DNA of 64,000 nucleotides from Blastomussa wellsi (lineage: Eukaryota > Cnidaria > Anthozoa > Scleractinia > Plerogyridae), in NCBI GenBank assembly GCA_947652115.1, contig OX393562.1, positions 24,655,377 through 24,719,376 of the forward strand, read 5' to 3'. The notes below the pieces were generated by a model that was not told the origin of the DNA, ran no database searches, and saw only the letters and a list, made by a program, of their open reading frames with translations. Position numbers and translations under genes: made by a program. The first letter of the stretch is position 1. Every line of letters begins with the position of its first letter. Shown in pieces: positions 30,934 to 42,420 of this stretch.

Positions 30934-31872
30934 CAGGGGTGGAAGCCGGATTATTTGGTTATTTATCTTTCTTATTCTTTTTACATTTATCTGAGTAATT
31001 CATTATACATTATTCAGTTTTTCATTATTATTCCGTCACCGCGTATTCGAGTTACATCAACTTTGCACTCAAGATTGGCCAGTCCCGCGCAAATGCTCGC
31101 TAGAGGCTTACAATCGAACTGATAAAATGGTGTTGTCGTAGAACTGTTTTTATACTGTTTTCAAGCTGGTCTGAAAAGTACTTATTGAACGCTTGTAAGA
31201 TAACACTCATTTTGAGCGTCATGGTATTGATGACTGCACGTTTGATAAACAGGTTTGTTCTTTTCAAACCTTTTCCAAAAGGCATTGCAAAATCCCTTAA
31301 CTCTTCTTTTCATCAAGGGTTATCTTTTCCAATACATCTTCAGTCGGGGATATGGGTGGTTTTGGACGAGGAGAAGAATTCATTACTTCGTCTTAATAAT
31401 ACAGCTTTTAGACCCAGTAAAGTCCACGATACTGCGCGTCTTATTCCTTACAAGAGTTATGTAGACATGAGATTCGAATGGGATCCCCTTGTCTCATTGA
31501 CGAAATTAAGTTTTCCACCGTAATATTAATGCAAACAACCGGATTGGGGTTAGAAGGACTTCAGCTCCCAACTCGGAACAAACATTCTCCAGCGAGTTAG
31601 GCTACTTTGCAACATCTCAACGGATCTTGTTGCATACGGCAAGACTTGGCCTTGAACGAGGCCACAAGGGCCAATTTGTATGACTATAAAATAAAATGCC
31701 GACAGCTCTTTCAAGATGCAAAATGATATGTTTTTGATGGTATTTAAATTCAGTTATAGTGGAAACCATATTATTATTTATTCCGAAAGTCCAAACCCTA
31801 AATATTCCATATTCATTTTCTTTTTTTAACGTATTATAAATTCATTATTCATTATCCCGCTTCCGGCCCCGA
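30934..31872. mobile_element. Possible hAT-like inverted-repeat element
   Basis: The left end CAGGGGTGGAAGCCGGATTA and right end (reverse complement CGGGGCCGGAAGCGGGATAA) are imperfect inverted repeats, each followed by TTATTCATTAT-like sequence. There is no convincing target duplication and no transposase. Confidence 0.3.
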
Positions 31873-31874
31873 GA

Positions 31875-34800
31875 GATTTTAAATGCACAACGCCAAAATT
31901 GAAACTTTTTCAAGGGAAAAACGATAACTTAAAGGTCGTTTTTCTCTTTTGTAGCATGAAATATTAAGAACAGGAAGTTCAATTACATCAGACAAAGAGC
32001 CCTCCTGATCATACCATATCTTAAGCTGGACGTTTTGGGTACTGTCTAAGCTGTATAATTTAAAGATTTAAAGGGGCCCTTATATAAATAAACTGAGAAA
32101 GAATAAGGTTGTCTTCGAATAAAGAAGATTGAAAAGGATTGTAATTGACAAACTCGAAAAATGTACGCTAAGCTTTTCACGACGTATCATTTGAGACAGA
32201 GCTCCTGCTACTTTACCAGGTTAAACATTTATTCAATCAATAAGAGTGTTTATGTGTTTATTTAAAACAAAACGGGGAAATATCGGTAAAATTTATATGT
32301 ATATGGTGCCCCCCTTCTTGTTTTACTTACTGGTCTCGTGGCAACAGGTGTCATCGCCATCAGCTCTTGCTGTACATTGCTTGTTTTGACATGGCGTGTG
32401 AATTTTAATGAGATTGCCTCCTCTGCATTTAATTTCTCCGTGCAAAAACCAGCTAAGGCTCTTCCTGTAGCTTATTGGAGAACCATCCATACAAGACAGC
32501 AGGCAAACAGCCACAATCTGCAGGCAGCATTAAACGGACCAATAGATTAGCATGGACATACAAGCACTTTTACTAGCCAAATAGACATTGATACAATAAA
32601 TCCAAGGCTATTCCGAATCAGTGCATTTTCATGAAGTCCTCAGGGCCAAAGCAGATCGCATGTGGTTTCAATGGACGCAATACATTGCGTTTACAGTACT
32701 ATCGCTAGGCCTAGGCTTGCAGTGATTTGCAGTGAAACATTTGAAGCACAAGAACTCGATAGGTGTAACATCATTTTAAATAAAAAAAGTTCAGGGTTGG
32801 CTTTCAAACTGGCGTTCTTTACATTAAGTCGTATACCTCTTTGAATAGCAGCAAATTTCACTGCTTCTCAGTGTTATGATTTGACAATTTCCAGATGGAA
32901 ATTATTCATGGCAGCGAATTGATTTTTTGAACCACATTGGTCAAAAAGACGGTCAGGTGGAAGATTGAATAAACCTTCGATACCTTGTTACACGTGGCGC
33001 AAAGCGGTAAAAGTAAATACCTTTTGAGGAATACTGAACGACTAAGGCAAGCTCAAAGGAAATGGTTAAAATTAACTAGCGGCAAGTGGGGTGCAACGTG
33101 AAGGACCCATGGAGGCATAAGAATTCTAATAACAGGGGAATGCTCACTTGTGTCCATAACTAAACAGTTATATTAAATAATGTGATTAACTCAATCAAAA
33201 ATGTCATTCAGTTACGGGCTACGTAACTGAAAGAAATTAAATAGCTCACTATCATTGCAAGAGAATATCATGTTTGTGACAACCTTAAAACTTATCAAAC
33301 TAAAACTCGTAAAGACAATAATTTTCTTGAAGTTTCATGTCTTAATTATGATATTATTACTTACCAGAAAAATCCCTCTTAGTTCCATTGAGTCAATTAT
33401 CTTCTCGCCGCTATGTTAACTAGATCAGTCGCTGTAAATTTTGAATTCTCTCTGGTCGAATCGTCTGTTATTTATACCAATCCTTTAATGGAACATGGGT
33501 CGTAATTTGAATCTCGTTTTTCCAAACTTGACCACTTCCGAAGCTTCCGAGGCAACTCCGCCAGTGCACAGCACGCGAACACCATCTTTTGAATTATAAC
33601 TGCAGTGCAATTAATTATTAGACCCCTAACGAACGGAAATCGTATAATGATAAACGAATTTAACGATCCAAAATTTATATTTTGCTTATTGAAAAGGTGA
33701 ACTGGCAGAAAAATTTTGCTGTTGAAATATTTAAAATTATAAAAACTGAAGTGGCTGGGGACGTTATATCCTATTGGCTATGGTAAGTGAAACTTCAGTC
33801 AATAGTTCTACTACAAAAAGTAAAAAAAGAGTCAGATTTCTGGCGCGAACTCTTTCCTTTACGCCAACGTAACGATAAAATATTGTTTACAAGACAAGCC
33901 TTATCTATAAAGAGTCTTTTAGAAGTATGAGTGAAAAAATCACGTTAAAAATTAAGACAAGTAAATAAACTCGTCTTGTTTTGAAACACTTTAGCTAAAA
34001 ACCTGCGGACCTTTAAAGCGTTACAAGTTTTCTGTTTTTTTGTCGCGACTTTGTAATTGTAAATTTGAATGAGGTACTGCTTTAAGTTTTACTAGAAAAT
34101 CTAAATATGGCCTAGCCTAGTCTAGCCTAGTCTAGTCGACTTCTGTATGTTTGTTTTCTTTTTTTACAATTGCTTTCAATTAAGGAAAACCATAACATCC
34201 CAGGGTGCGGTCAACTTAATTACAAGAGCGTTGTTAAATTGAGGAAGTCCAAACTTTACGTTTTGTCTAAAACTGGATAAACTGAAGTATTTCTTAAGGA
34301 AACCGTTCTGTAACGTCCCATCCTGCCTTAACCGTTCAATTGTCTGTACTATGGACGAGCAAATAAAAATGTAATTGTTTGAGAAAGAGTTTCATAAATT
34401 TCTAATTAACCGAATCATCTGCCAGCGTCACGTGCAACTTGTGATTAGAACCGAGTATTATAAGGGAACATGAAAAGTGCACGTGACTTAAGTGAATGGT
34501 TGAATGTTTTTTTTTTCGATAAGCGAAGGGAGTGCTCGTTTGCAGAGGTGTGACTAAACAAAATATTACACTTACGATATACGTCAAGTATTTCGCCTAC
34601 GCGTCTTCTCCTTTACTTACTTATTTTTATTTAGTTATTTTATTTGACACACCACAGACAAGTAGCTTCTTTCCAGAATTTGAGGAAATACGAAAATACT
34701 TGTTGTTTGCAGTTGTATCATTTTGTGAACGACGTTTCGTCTTGGATTTCAGAAAGGCGCTATCGCATATTTTGGCAATGCTTGATAAAAAATTATCATG

Positions 34801-34975
34801 TAGTCTGTAATATTAGTACTTTATGGCGAAGGTGTTTTAATTGCTATCAATTAATTTCCACTTGAAATAGATTTAATTACTTATTTGTTTTGAAAATCTG
34901 ATGTTGTTTTTGTTACATTGTTTGGATTTCTGGAATATTTATTTACCATTTTTAACATTTAACTCCATGTCATCA
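31875..34975. other. Largely featureless 3-kb stretch
   Basis: Only one possible exon (32323-32514, listed separately) stands out. A run of CTAGCCTAGT-type units lies at about 34110-34140. No RNA gene or repeat with clear borders was seen. Confidence 0.4.
32325..32533 (-). CDS. Possible Cys-rich exon, unknown
   Basis: The minus frame reads MAVCLLSCMDGSPISYRKSL, then CRGGNLIKIHTPCQNKQC and DTCCHETS. A strong donor follows immediately (CGAGACCA|GTAAGTAAAA), and a possible acceptor (TGCCTGCAG|ATTGTGG) lies upstream. Seven or so cysteines in about 65 residues suggest a disulfide-rich secreted protein, but no family was recognised and no partner exon was found. It may be chance. Confidence 0.2.
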
Positions 34976-34979
34976 CTCC

Positions 34980-35006
34980 CTGACGATGCCGTGTAGATCG
35001 GCAAAA
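34980..35006 (+). ncRNA. Degenerate hammerhead-like core, third family
   Basis: CTGACGA is followed by TGCCG, a loop and CGGCA, then AAAA where GAAA would be expected, then GCTTGGA. The box I and stem II arrangement is canonical, but the conserved G of box II reads A. Downstream sequence (GTGATTAAC...) also occurs near 29520-29540, showing a dispersed repeat. Confidence 0.3.
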
Positions 35007-35741
35007 GCTTGGAATTGGTAATGTTAATGGCTGAGACTGAGTGGAGTCTAGTTCGGTCTGAAATCATGCGAGTGATTAACCAAATCGGACGCCAGCGAAG
35101 CAGGAGTCCCGGATTTGATTAATCACTGAATATGCCTTAAAGAGTAACATTCGCTCAAGTCTCAAGCGAATCGTTTCTTTAACCGCTCAAGAAAGAGCAT
35201 ATTGTTTCAAGCTTTAGGTATTGCTTCCACTTTTTGAGCCGTTCAACAATATAAGCCACGCGCTCTATATCACTTTTAGCTTTGTAATGTGATTATGATG
35301 ACTTTCGTCTCTCGTTTACAAATATTGTTTTTAGGTCAAGGTTGTTTAACTCAGGCCAATCTGTCATAAATTAAGTGAAACCTTGTCCGGTAAACATAGC
35401 CAGCAAACACGTCTCTCATCGCTTCCGTCCATTAGCAATAAACAATGCCTTGTCTTGTATTGGCAGGAAGTGAGCCGTATTTCGAAGGCTATAACAGACC
35501 TTACATAAGGTATACTTTTGAAAAGTGCGATTTTGGACGTTCAGAAATATGCTTCCTGTGGCGCAAAGATTTCATTCACTGATAAAGTTAAAACTATTTA
35601 TATTTCGAATGAGTCATGCTTGGCTAGAGGGAATGGCTATACTGAATAATCCATGGCAATGTAGAATTTTACGTCTCGTCATCTGTTATATATCTGTTAT
35701 GAAAATGGAGTTGTAGCAAAACTCAAACTTGTGGCTGAATG

Positions 35742-35911
35742 GGCCATTTCCGAGTTCCCTTGAGCCTCTATTTCAAAGCGAGTCTAAGTGCGAAAGCTTT
35801 GTGATGGTAATTAGTTTTGCTTTCCATATGAATGGAAACTCATTTTCATTACAAAGACTTTGCACTTAGACTCGCCTTGAAATAGAGGCACAAGCGAACT
35901 CGGAAATGGCC
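35742..35911. repeat. 170-bp inverted-repeat MITE
   Basis: Left GGCCATTTCCGAGTTCCC through GCGAGTCTAAGTGCGAA and its inverse at the right end (ACTCGGAAATGGCC) form ~65-bp arms around a ~40-bp centre. No ORF. Confidence 0.75.
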
Positions 35912-36889
35912 TATTGAGTATATTTAAAGAAAGTCTATTTTTTTGCGATTTGAGCTCGAGGCTGAAAACTATATAGGATAATGTTATGATTTTTATATTT
36001 AGTAGTTTTAGGATCCTTTCAATAGTGCTGGACGAGAAAGAAAGAAATAGAGCCCATTAAGGTGTACTATAACCTGATCCGCTAAAGACAATTTGTCATT
36101 GTTAAAGTAAAGTAAAGTAAAGGATGTCCTCTTCAGCGTTATTTGGATTCAAACTGTTAGACTAAACATGGTTTTTGCATTTGTTTATACTGCATGGTCA
36201 ATTAAGAAATAAACAAATGAGCAAAATAAATACGTTCTTAATTCATCTGTTGTTAAAATTTTCTCAATCTCAATCTCAACGTTCATACAGAAAACGTTCT
36301 TATAAAAAAGAGTGTATTACAATAACACAATGTATGCATTAATTGATAAAAAGTCCTCAGTTAAATACAATCAGTCATGTAGTGAAAGAATTTAAAACGG
36401 TGAAAAAATATTGAAGATGGACCATGTATTGGCAGTTATTCTACCAGCTGCCCCGAGAATTGAGAACTGAGCACTGTCTGGCTCTACTGAACAGTTATCG
36501 GATTCCCACTAAGAAATCATTTAATCCTGGTTATAAAACAAGCACCTTAATATTATTTTTTTTTGTTTCAAGCCATTATTAATTCATCAGATTATCAACG
36601 CTTCGGCAGATAAGACAACTGTTCTCTTGGGTTCAAATTTATTTTTATTCCATTTTTCCCCGATTTCTTCAGACGATTCGTTTGGGGTTTGGCATAGGCA
36701 TAGATGGTCAGGAGTTAGATGGCAGTGGCTTCTCTAAAGCAGTCACAGATAAAATATGTGACATAAAACATAAAAGACGCATGATTTTACTTAATAAGAT
36801 TTTAAAAAGCTTAAAAATGAAACATAGTCGCACGGAAATGACGAATGAAATGATAAAATATGGCTTTACAGGTCACTAAACCCGAACGG
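35912..36889. other. No supported gene
   Basis: Contains a short (AAAGT)n run at 36103-36120 and a 65-codon frame at 36682 (MGFGIGIDGQELDGSGFS) with no recognised similarity or splice context. Confidence 0.4.
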
Positions 36890-37570
36890 TGTGCAGCGGT
36901 AATAACATTGTTTTGTGTTATTGTAAGAGATAAAAAGTTTATTTTCTGTCGGCCTACACATACACTTGGATTGCGCTCCGTAAACAGGGTATTGCCGTTA
37001 AATTGCAAAAGATGGTTTCAGGAACTGAACTTTTAGGGAACGTGATATTTTGTTTGTTTCAGATACAGTTTAACTTTTGAAGTTAGCGAGCGATGTTCTA
37101 ATAGATCTTTAGTGTCATGCAATGGCGATGCGTGAAGTAATGTTTTTGAAAAGACCGGACCTTCATACGAGTTCCAGTTCCGATTAAAAAAAACTTCCCG
37201 AAAAGATAAGATTCTCCGTCAGTCTACACATAGGTATTTCAACTGAGATTGAGATTCTATAAACAAAGTCCAAAGTCTTACATTGCAAATGGTGTCTCAG
37301 GCAATTAAGTCTTAAGATATTGAGCTTTTAGGAAAGGACACTTTCATTTGCTGATTTCAGATTCCGTTTTACTGACGAAATAGCAAAAAAAAATTTTTAA
37401 TTTGATATTTTGTGTTCACTGTGGCAATGTCAATGTCTCTTAAAATAGAAACGAGAAGGTCCTGCTGTGTTGTTATGAGTTCCACTTCCGGCTTAAAAAA
37501 CTGCCTAAAAGATACAAATCTCAGCCCACGAGTTATATTTTCACGATATTCCGTGTTCTTAAACTTATAA
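36890..37570 (+). repeat. Diverged ~300-bp tandem repeat (2-3 units)
   Basis: Blocks recur about 300 bp apart: GTCGGCCTACACATACAC then GTCAGTCTACACATAGG; CTTTTAGGGAACGTGATA then CTTTTAGGAAAGGACACT; GAGTTCCAGTTCCGATT then GAGTTCCACTTCCGGCT. The units are old and have no long ORF. Confidence 0.45.
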
Positions 37571-38689
37571 GAAACGCTTGTTATATCCTTTCACGAAAGC
37601 CGTTGAATAACTCTGTGCAAGTCTGGGACTGAGAGGACTTTGACAAGGGCTGGACGGTCACGGGTCTCAATGAAGATCGCGTGTATGATTGTGGGTGTTT
37701 TGAGGATTACGTCGAGAAACTTTTTCTCCTACGCTGCATTTTCTTTGCGAAAAGAATCGTTATCAGGGCGTGTACATCATTCTTTCACCTTGCTTAATTC
37801 GTTGCTCGTTGTTTCCTGTAGTGTAACATTCTCTTTTGCTTATCTACCCAGGAAGTAGGAAATGAGCTGATTAAACTAGACTCATTTTTAATGAGAAAAA
37901 AAGTGTTCCTATAGCTAGGAAATGGAACTCTGAGTTTACAGCAGGAATTTCCGGTTTGCCAAAGACGGTAAACACGAGACATTTTAACAAAAATCGCCTG
38001 ACAAAATAGGATTTATCTGGAAACTCAGTTCTATTCAGTTCACGTTTGGCAAACGTTGAAAAGGTTTCTTTCGAGAGGACTTCAAACTTTCCATGTACTC
38101 CAATGGAATAAGGTTTCTTTTTCTGGTCGATTTCAGTCTACAGCACGCGCTACTTGTTGCTCAGTTCGGGTGGTAGCTTGTAAACAAACTTGGAGATAAA
38201 ACATCATCCGGCCCCACCCTTGTCGCACTGATTCAAGTATCACGTTTCAGAATCCTTTCAGTTCCTCGCTTAGGCACCCCACGCACCAGGCTGGCAAAAC
38301 TGCCCCCTCCCCCCCCCCCCCCCCCCAAAAAAAATGGCCTAGTGCGAACGGTATTTTACACCCTATAAGGCAAGTTTCAGGTTTGATGTGAATGGAAACG
38401 AACCGAGCCTGACAATCAATGTCACCATACGTCGAGTATCGCAACGGGTAGGACCGTAAGAATTAGGGCTTTGGGAACGTAACTGACATGGATTGGAGTT
38501 CGGGATCACTGTTACTATTTGAGCAACCGAGCTCGTACTTGTACTCGAGTTTATTTGTACTCCAATCTGAATCTGAAACTCCAATCCAAAACTAACCGAA
38601 CACCTAAGATTAATATATAGCTCACGCTGTTTCACACTTCAGAAGGGATAAGGCAAAAACATTTGGCTTTGTTAACTTATTTCAAGATC
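37571..38689. other. No supported gene
   Basis: Contains a C-homopolymer run at about 38306-38326 followed by an A run. The ORFs are short and unremarkable. Confidence 0.4.
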
Positions 38690-38691
38690 TA

Positions 38692-39895
38692 TGGCGCGCC
38701 TTTCCAGTCAATATTCAAACAATTTAATATGTAATGCAACTTTTAAATTTCTGTGCCATATTTTTTATTTCCTTTCTGTATGTTTCTATATTGCTTTTAT
38801 ATATTTTATATATCTTTCTTTTATTTTATATATAAATGCTAAGCCCATTGTTTTTTTCGTTCTCTTTATTTTATATATGCTTTGCATGTTTTTTATATTT
38901 GTTCTCTTTTTTTTTTGGCGTTCCAAGTGGGATTTTTTATTTTTATTCTAATTAGTATGCAAACACGTGATCACATTACCGAGAGTCACTATCCGCCATT
39001 TTGGATTTCGGTCACATGGAGCAAGAACTTTCTTCTGCATGTCGTGCAGCCGCGGATGCCTTGGAAGTTTTAAGTCATTTGAGACCTGGTTTTAATTCCC
39101 GTCTTCTTCGACGTAACGTACTTTCACTAATTCCTAACAAACTAGCGATTTTTGTCCAGGAGAAGTGCAGTTCACGTAAGAATTCAATCTGATCTCTTTC
39201 GACAACGATGACTGGTCTTACACTACCTGTTAGTTTAGAAGTAGGACAAGCGAACGAATTCGACGCCGTGGATTCAACGAAGTCTCTTTGCTCATACATT
39301 GTCGTTACTTGAAAAACAAAGCGTACTTTTGTCAAAACAGCTTCAATAATTGTCTTAAAATCTCGAAGCACGGGGTCATCACTTTGCCACACACTTTGTA
39401 GCAGCAACTGTAAAGTTGAAATTGCATCTTCTAGGCGCAAGTTAGCTTCCTCAAAGTATTCAACTGACAAATCTTGAGCGTCCATATTCTGAATACCAAT
39501 CAATAGGCTACGAAGAGACTCTACGAAGTTGTAGAGGCCTCTTTCATTCGCATCTCTTAAAGTCTCGTCCGCCATTTTGTTTGAGGTTGACGGGAAAGTG
39601 CACGATCTCAGATGTGATCACGTGTTTGCATACTAATTAGAATAAAAATAAAAAATCCCACTTGGAACGCCAAAAAAAAATAGAACAAATATAAAAAACA
39701 TGCAAAGCATATATAAAATAAAGAGAACGAAAAAAACAATGGGCTTAGCATTTATATATAAAATAAAAGAAAGATATATAAAATATATAAAAGCAATATA
39801 GAAACATACAGAAAGGAAATAAAAAATATGGCACAGAAATTTAATAGTTGCATTACATATTAAATTGTTTGAATATTGACTGGAAAGGCGCGCCA
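38692..39895. mobile_element. Long-TIR DNA element (285-bp TIRs, TA duplication)
   Basis: 38692-38976 and 39612-39895 are nearly identical inverted repeats starting TGGCGCGCCTTTCCAGTC. The dinucleotide TA lies outside both ends (38690-38691, 39896-39897). The TIRs are very AT-rich (TATATA/TTTTAT runs) apart from the GGCGCGCC tip, itself a palindrome. The 635-bp centre encodes one intact minus-strand ORF (39075-39575). Almost no divergence between arms suggests recent activity or arm homogenisation. Confidence 0.8.
39075..39575 (-). CDS. HTH protein carried by the long-TIR element (166 aa)
   Basis: The start context is AAAATGGCGGAC. The N-terminal ~100 residues are helical and acidic (GLYNFVESLRSLLIGIQ, LRLEDAISTLQLLLQ). 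The C-terminus has RPVIVVERDQIEFLREL, then WTKIASLLGISESTLRRRRR, a clear helix-turn-helix. The pattern resembles the N-terminal HTH (RPxxxIPxEQLxFLxxxGFSxxxIAxLLGVSxxTVRRRM) of animal transposon-type proteins that go on into an integrase/DDE core. Here the frame stops right after the HTH, so the catalytic domain is missing. It could bind the element's own TIRs and act as a repressor or a trans-mobilised remnant; that is inference. Confidence 0.65.
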   Translation of the reverse strand: MADETLRDANERGLYNFVESLRSLLIGIQNMDAQDLSVEYFEEANLRLEDAISTLQLLLQSVWQSDDPVLRDFKTIIEAVLTKVRFVFQVTTMYEQRDFVESTASNSFACPTSKLTGSVRPVIVVERDQIEFLRELHFSWTKIASLLGISESTLRRRRRELKPGLK

Positions 39896-39926
39896 TACTT
39901 GTCAGAAGAAAAAATTACATGCAGCA

Positions 39927-40126
39927 NNNNNNNNNNNNNNNNNNNNNNNNNNNNNNNNNNNNNNNNNNNNNNNNNNNNNNNNNNNNNNNNNNNNNNNNNN
40001 NNNNNNNNNNNNNNNNNNNNNNNNNNNNNNNNNNNNNNNNNNNNNNNNNNNNNNNNNNNNNNNNNNNNNNNNNNNNNNNNNNNNNNNNNNNNNNNNNNNN
40101 NNNNNNNNNNNNNNNNNNNNNNNNNN
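39927..40126. other. Assembly gap (200 N)
   Basis: Exactly 200 N, bordered on the right by a tandem repeat. The gap length is probably nominal, and it hides more minisatellite units. Confidence 0.95.
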
Positions 40127-40365
40127 GGACCATCCTCTATCTCAGACTGAGGCAAGATCATCCAACCACAGAGAGGACCATCCTCTATCTGAGACTGAGG
40201 CAAGACCATCCAACCTCAGAGAGGACCATCCTCTATCTGAGACTGAGGCAAGATCATCCAACCTCAGGGAGGACCATCCTCTATCTGAGACTATGGTAAG
40301 ATCATCCTACCTCACAGACGATCATCCTCTCTGAGACTAAGATAAGATCATCCTACCTCAGAGAG
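40127..40365 (+). repeat. 48-bp minisatellite
   Basis: About five units of 48 bp begin GGACCATCCTCTATCTGAGA and end CAACCTCAGAGA. Units at 40127, 40175, 40223 and 40271 are exact in length; the last is shortened. Because 48 is a multiple of three, several frames stay open, producing false ORFs through the gap. Confidence 0.85.
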
Positions 40366-40884
40366 GATGATCCTAGTGCTAAGATTATTCTAGAACTAGG
40401 ATGGTCCTCTTTCTATTTAGGCAGTTCTAACCTTTTTAAGCACCAGGATCATTCCCTTTGTTGGCCGTGATCATACTAGCCCGAATCTTGTCTAGCAAGC
40501 GTTCTTCATGAACTAGAATTAATTTGTTTACTGAGTAGTTTCTATCTCATTTTAATCTATGGCTGTTCATTTGAAGTGGAAGAAAACTGTATTTGTGAGC
40601 AAATAGAAGTGTTATGCGCTGAAGCTCCGCCTAGGGTCTCAAACCCTTACCTTAAAATGAAAGTACATATGACCATCAAATCTCCTTGTTGTGTTGTACG
40701 TAATATGAGAGATTTGAATATTCGCAGATTACGGAAAAAGAAATACAGGCCATTTAGACGTGAAATTTTTGCTTGACTATGGATACCCATTACTGGTTGT
40801 TGTTGCGGTGTGCTGCGTAGATTTTTGGTGGATTTGAAGCGATTTCGTAAAGTTTAATTACAGACGGTTAGAAATAAAACTCTA
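40366..40884. other. No supported gene
   Basis: Unique-looking AT-rich DNA. A 66-codon frame at 40576 has no recognised similarity. Confidence 0.4.
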
Positions 40885-41555
40885 TAGACCCCATGCCAAT
40901 ATGGCGGCCTCAATGTTTTGGCCCCGAAAAGAAACATTTGTCAAGATAATTAATTACTTTCCCTTAAAGATTAAGTCAAATTAAATCGACATATTGAGTT
41001 TTTGAGGCTATACGTCCAACCAATGGAAAGTTATAGGACCCTTTATATTGCCAAAAATATGAAAGCGAGGCTAGGTAGGCCAGAGTAGCTTTTTCCATAC
41101 AAACCTGTTTTAAAATTTTAAATCAGCCACAATTTTGCAGGAGTTTAACCAAAAACACTGAAACCTCTCAGAGTAGTATATCATGCCATTTGTTTCCAAG
41201 GTTCGCAATCAGAATCTTAACAAACTTGACCAGACTACAAACAACAATATAATTTGGTTTTATCAAGTGGGTTGATAATGTCAATTGGCCATCGTAAAGA
41301 GATTCAAGAGCTGACGTTTCGAGCGTTAGCCCTTCGTCGTAGGGCTAACGTCCGACGAAGGGCTAACGAATCGATTCGCTCCGTCAGCTCTTGAATCTCT
41401 TTACGGTGGCCAATTGACATTATCAACCCAGTTGATAAAACCAAATTATATTGTTATACTTCCCACCGACGCTGCACCACAGTTTCTTTAGAAACTTACC
41501 CCCCCCCCCCCCCCCCCTACAAACAACAATGGCAGCCATTTTTTCATAGGGTCTA
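40885..41555. mobile_element. TAGACCCYATG inverted-repeat element containing a nested retroposon
   Basis: The left end TAGACCCCATGCCAATATGG and right end (reverse complement TAGACCCTATGAAAAAATGG, then CTGCC) are inverted repeats. The 58019-58201 MITE has the same tip. A 268-bp composite retroposon with its 14-bp duplication lies inside. Confidence 0.5.
41249..41516. mobile_element. Head-to-head composite of two ~154-bp retroposons, 14-bp TSD
   Basis: CTACAAACAACAAT at 41235-41248 and 41517-41530 flanks the whole composite. The left half is an inverted copy lacking ~45 bp of 3' end; the right half is a forward copy with its full 3' end extended by a C run. In the centre the two 5' ends meet (CCCTTCGTCGTAGGGCTAAC) with a scrambled TTCGCTCCG segment. 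A single TSD around an inverted pair shows that it integrated as one unit. Confidence 0.8.
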
Positions 41556-41664
41556 TGAAATCACTTAAAATTCACCAAAAAACTCGCAAGACACTAAAAC
41601 AACAACAGTGGAGTTAAGGTACGCAATTAACCCTAATCAGGACAAAAGGAAACATTTTGGAAAC

Positions 41665-41830
41665 AACGGCGTTCCCAAGCGAGCCAAAAGCTGTTTTCTG
41701 GCGGTGTGAAAATTGGGGCGAGAGCAAAAGGTGGACGAGGCGGGGGCTCTCGCCCCAAGTTTCGCGCCGCCAGAATGCGATAACAGCTCTTACAACACTT
41801 CGCTCTCTTGAAAACGCTTGCTACGCAGAC
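41665..41830. repeat. Inverted-repeat MITE
   Basis: AAAAGCTGTTTTCTGGCGG...GGGGCGAGAGC (41686-41725) pairs with GCTCTCGCCCC...CGCCAGAATGCG (41746-41788), with further pairing of the outer flanks. The 64-codon ORF across it is not a gene. Confidence 0.6.
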
Positions 41831-42165
41831 TACAAAATAGGTCGACCTTAGCTTCGCATTTACATCTTTGACATTGGAGGGGAAATGTCATGTATTCAAT
41901 GACCAATATCATATGACCACAGCAATCCCGGGTTCAGGTACGGTGTAGAGCTCATCGAGATGTAACTTGAGTTGTCGGGTTTTATTCGCCGAGGGTGCGA
42001 AAAATAACCGCTTCAATGTGTCCTCTTCCCGGTTGGAGCCAATTTTTATTATTATTGTTCGTGCTTTTTCGTATAAAATTTCCCAGGACAGTCGGAGGTT
42101 AGAACTCGCACCTTTCTCATGGGATCTTCTGATTATTGAATGGGAAATGTTAAGGTTAACGACAT

Positions 42166-42167
<2 letters not shown>

Positions 42168-42236
<69 letters not shown>

Positions 42237-42420
42237 TAATAATAATAATAATAGTAATAATAATTAATGCCTTTATTGCATCATTAGATAAAAATACACA
42301 TCTAATGTTACAGGATAAAAAAGATTAAAAAATTCAACTAAATTACAATAGGAAAAAAAGATTTAAAAAATATATGTAAAACCTAATTTCATATATCTGA
42401 CATATAATATCCTTTTCTTA
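42168..42420 (-). mobile_element. Retroelement 3' end with (ATT)n tail
   Basis: A ~98-bp (AAT)n microsatellite at 42168-42266 is directly preceded, on the minus strand, by TGCAATAAAGGC. An AATAAA-containing 3' end running into a tandem tail is typical of CR1/L2-like LINEs. Upstream sequence to about 42420 is AT-rich without ORF. Confidence 0.5.

Noticed and set aside
39848..40334. Several ORFs of 70-150 codons across the N gap
   Set aside because: They consist of unknown residues plus 48-bp minisatellite units that are open in several frames; there is no protein signature.
40127..40365. Regular direct repeats resembling a CRISPR array
   Set aside because: The units are contiguous 48-bp tandem copies without unique spacers, in a eukaryotic genome; this is a minisatellite.
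42140..42328. ORF encoding a run of isoleucines
   Set aside because: It is a translated (AAT)n microsatellite, the tail of a retroelement.
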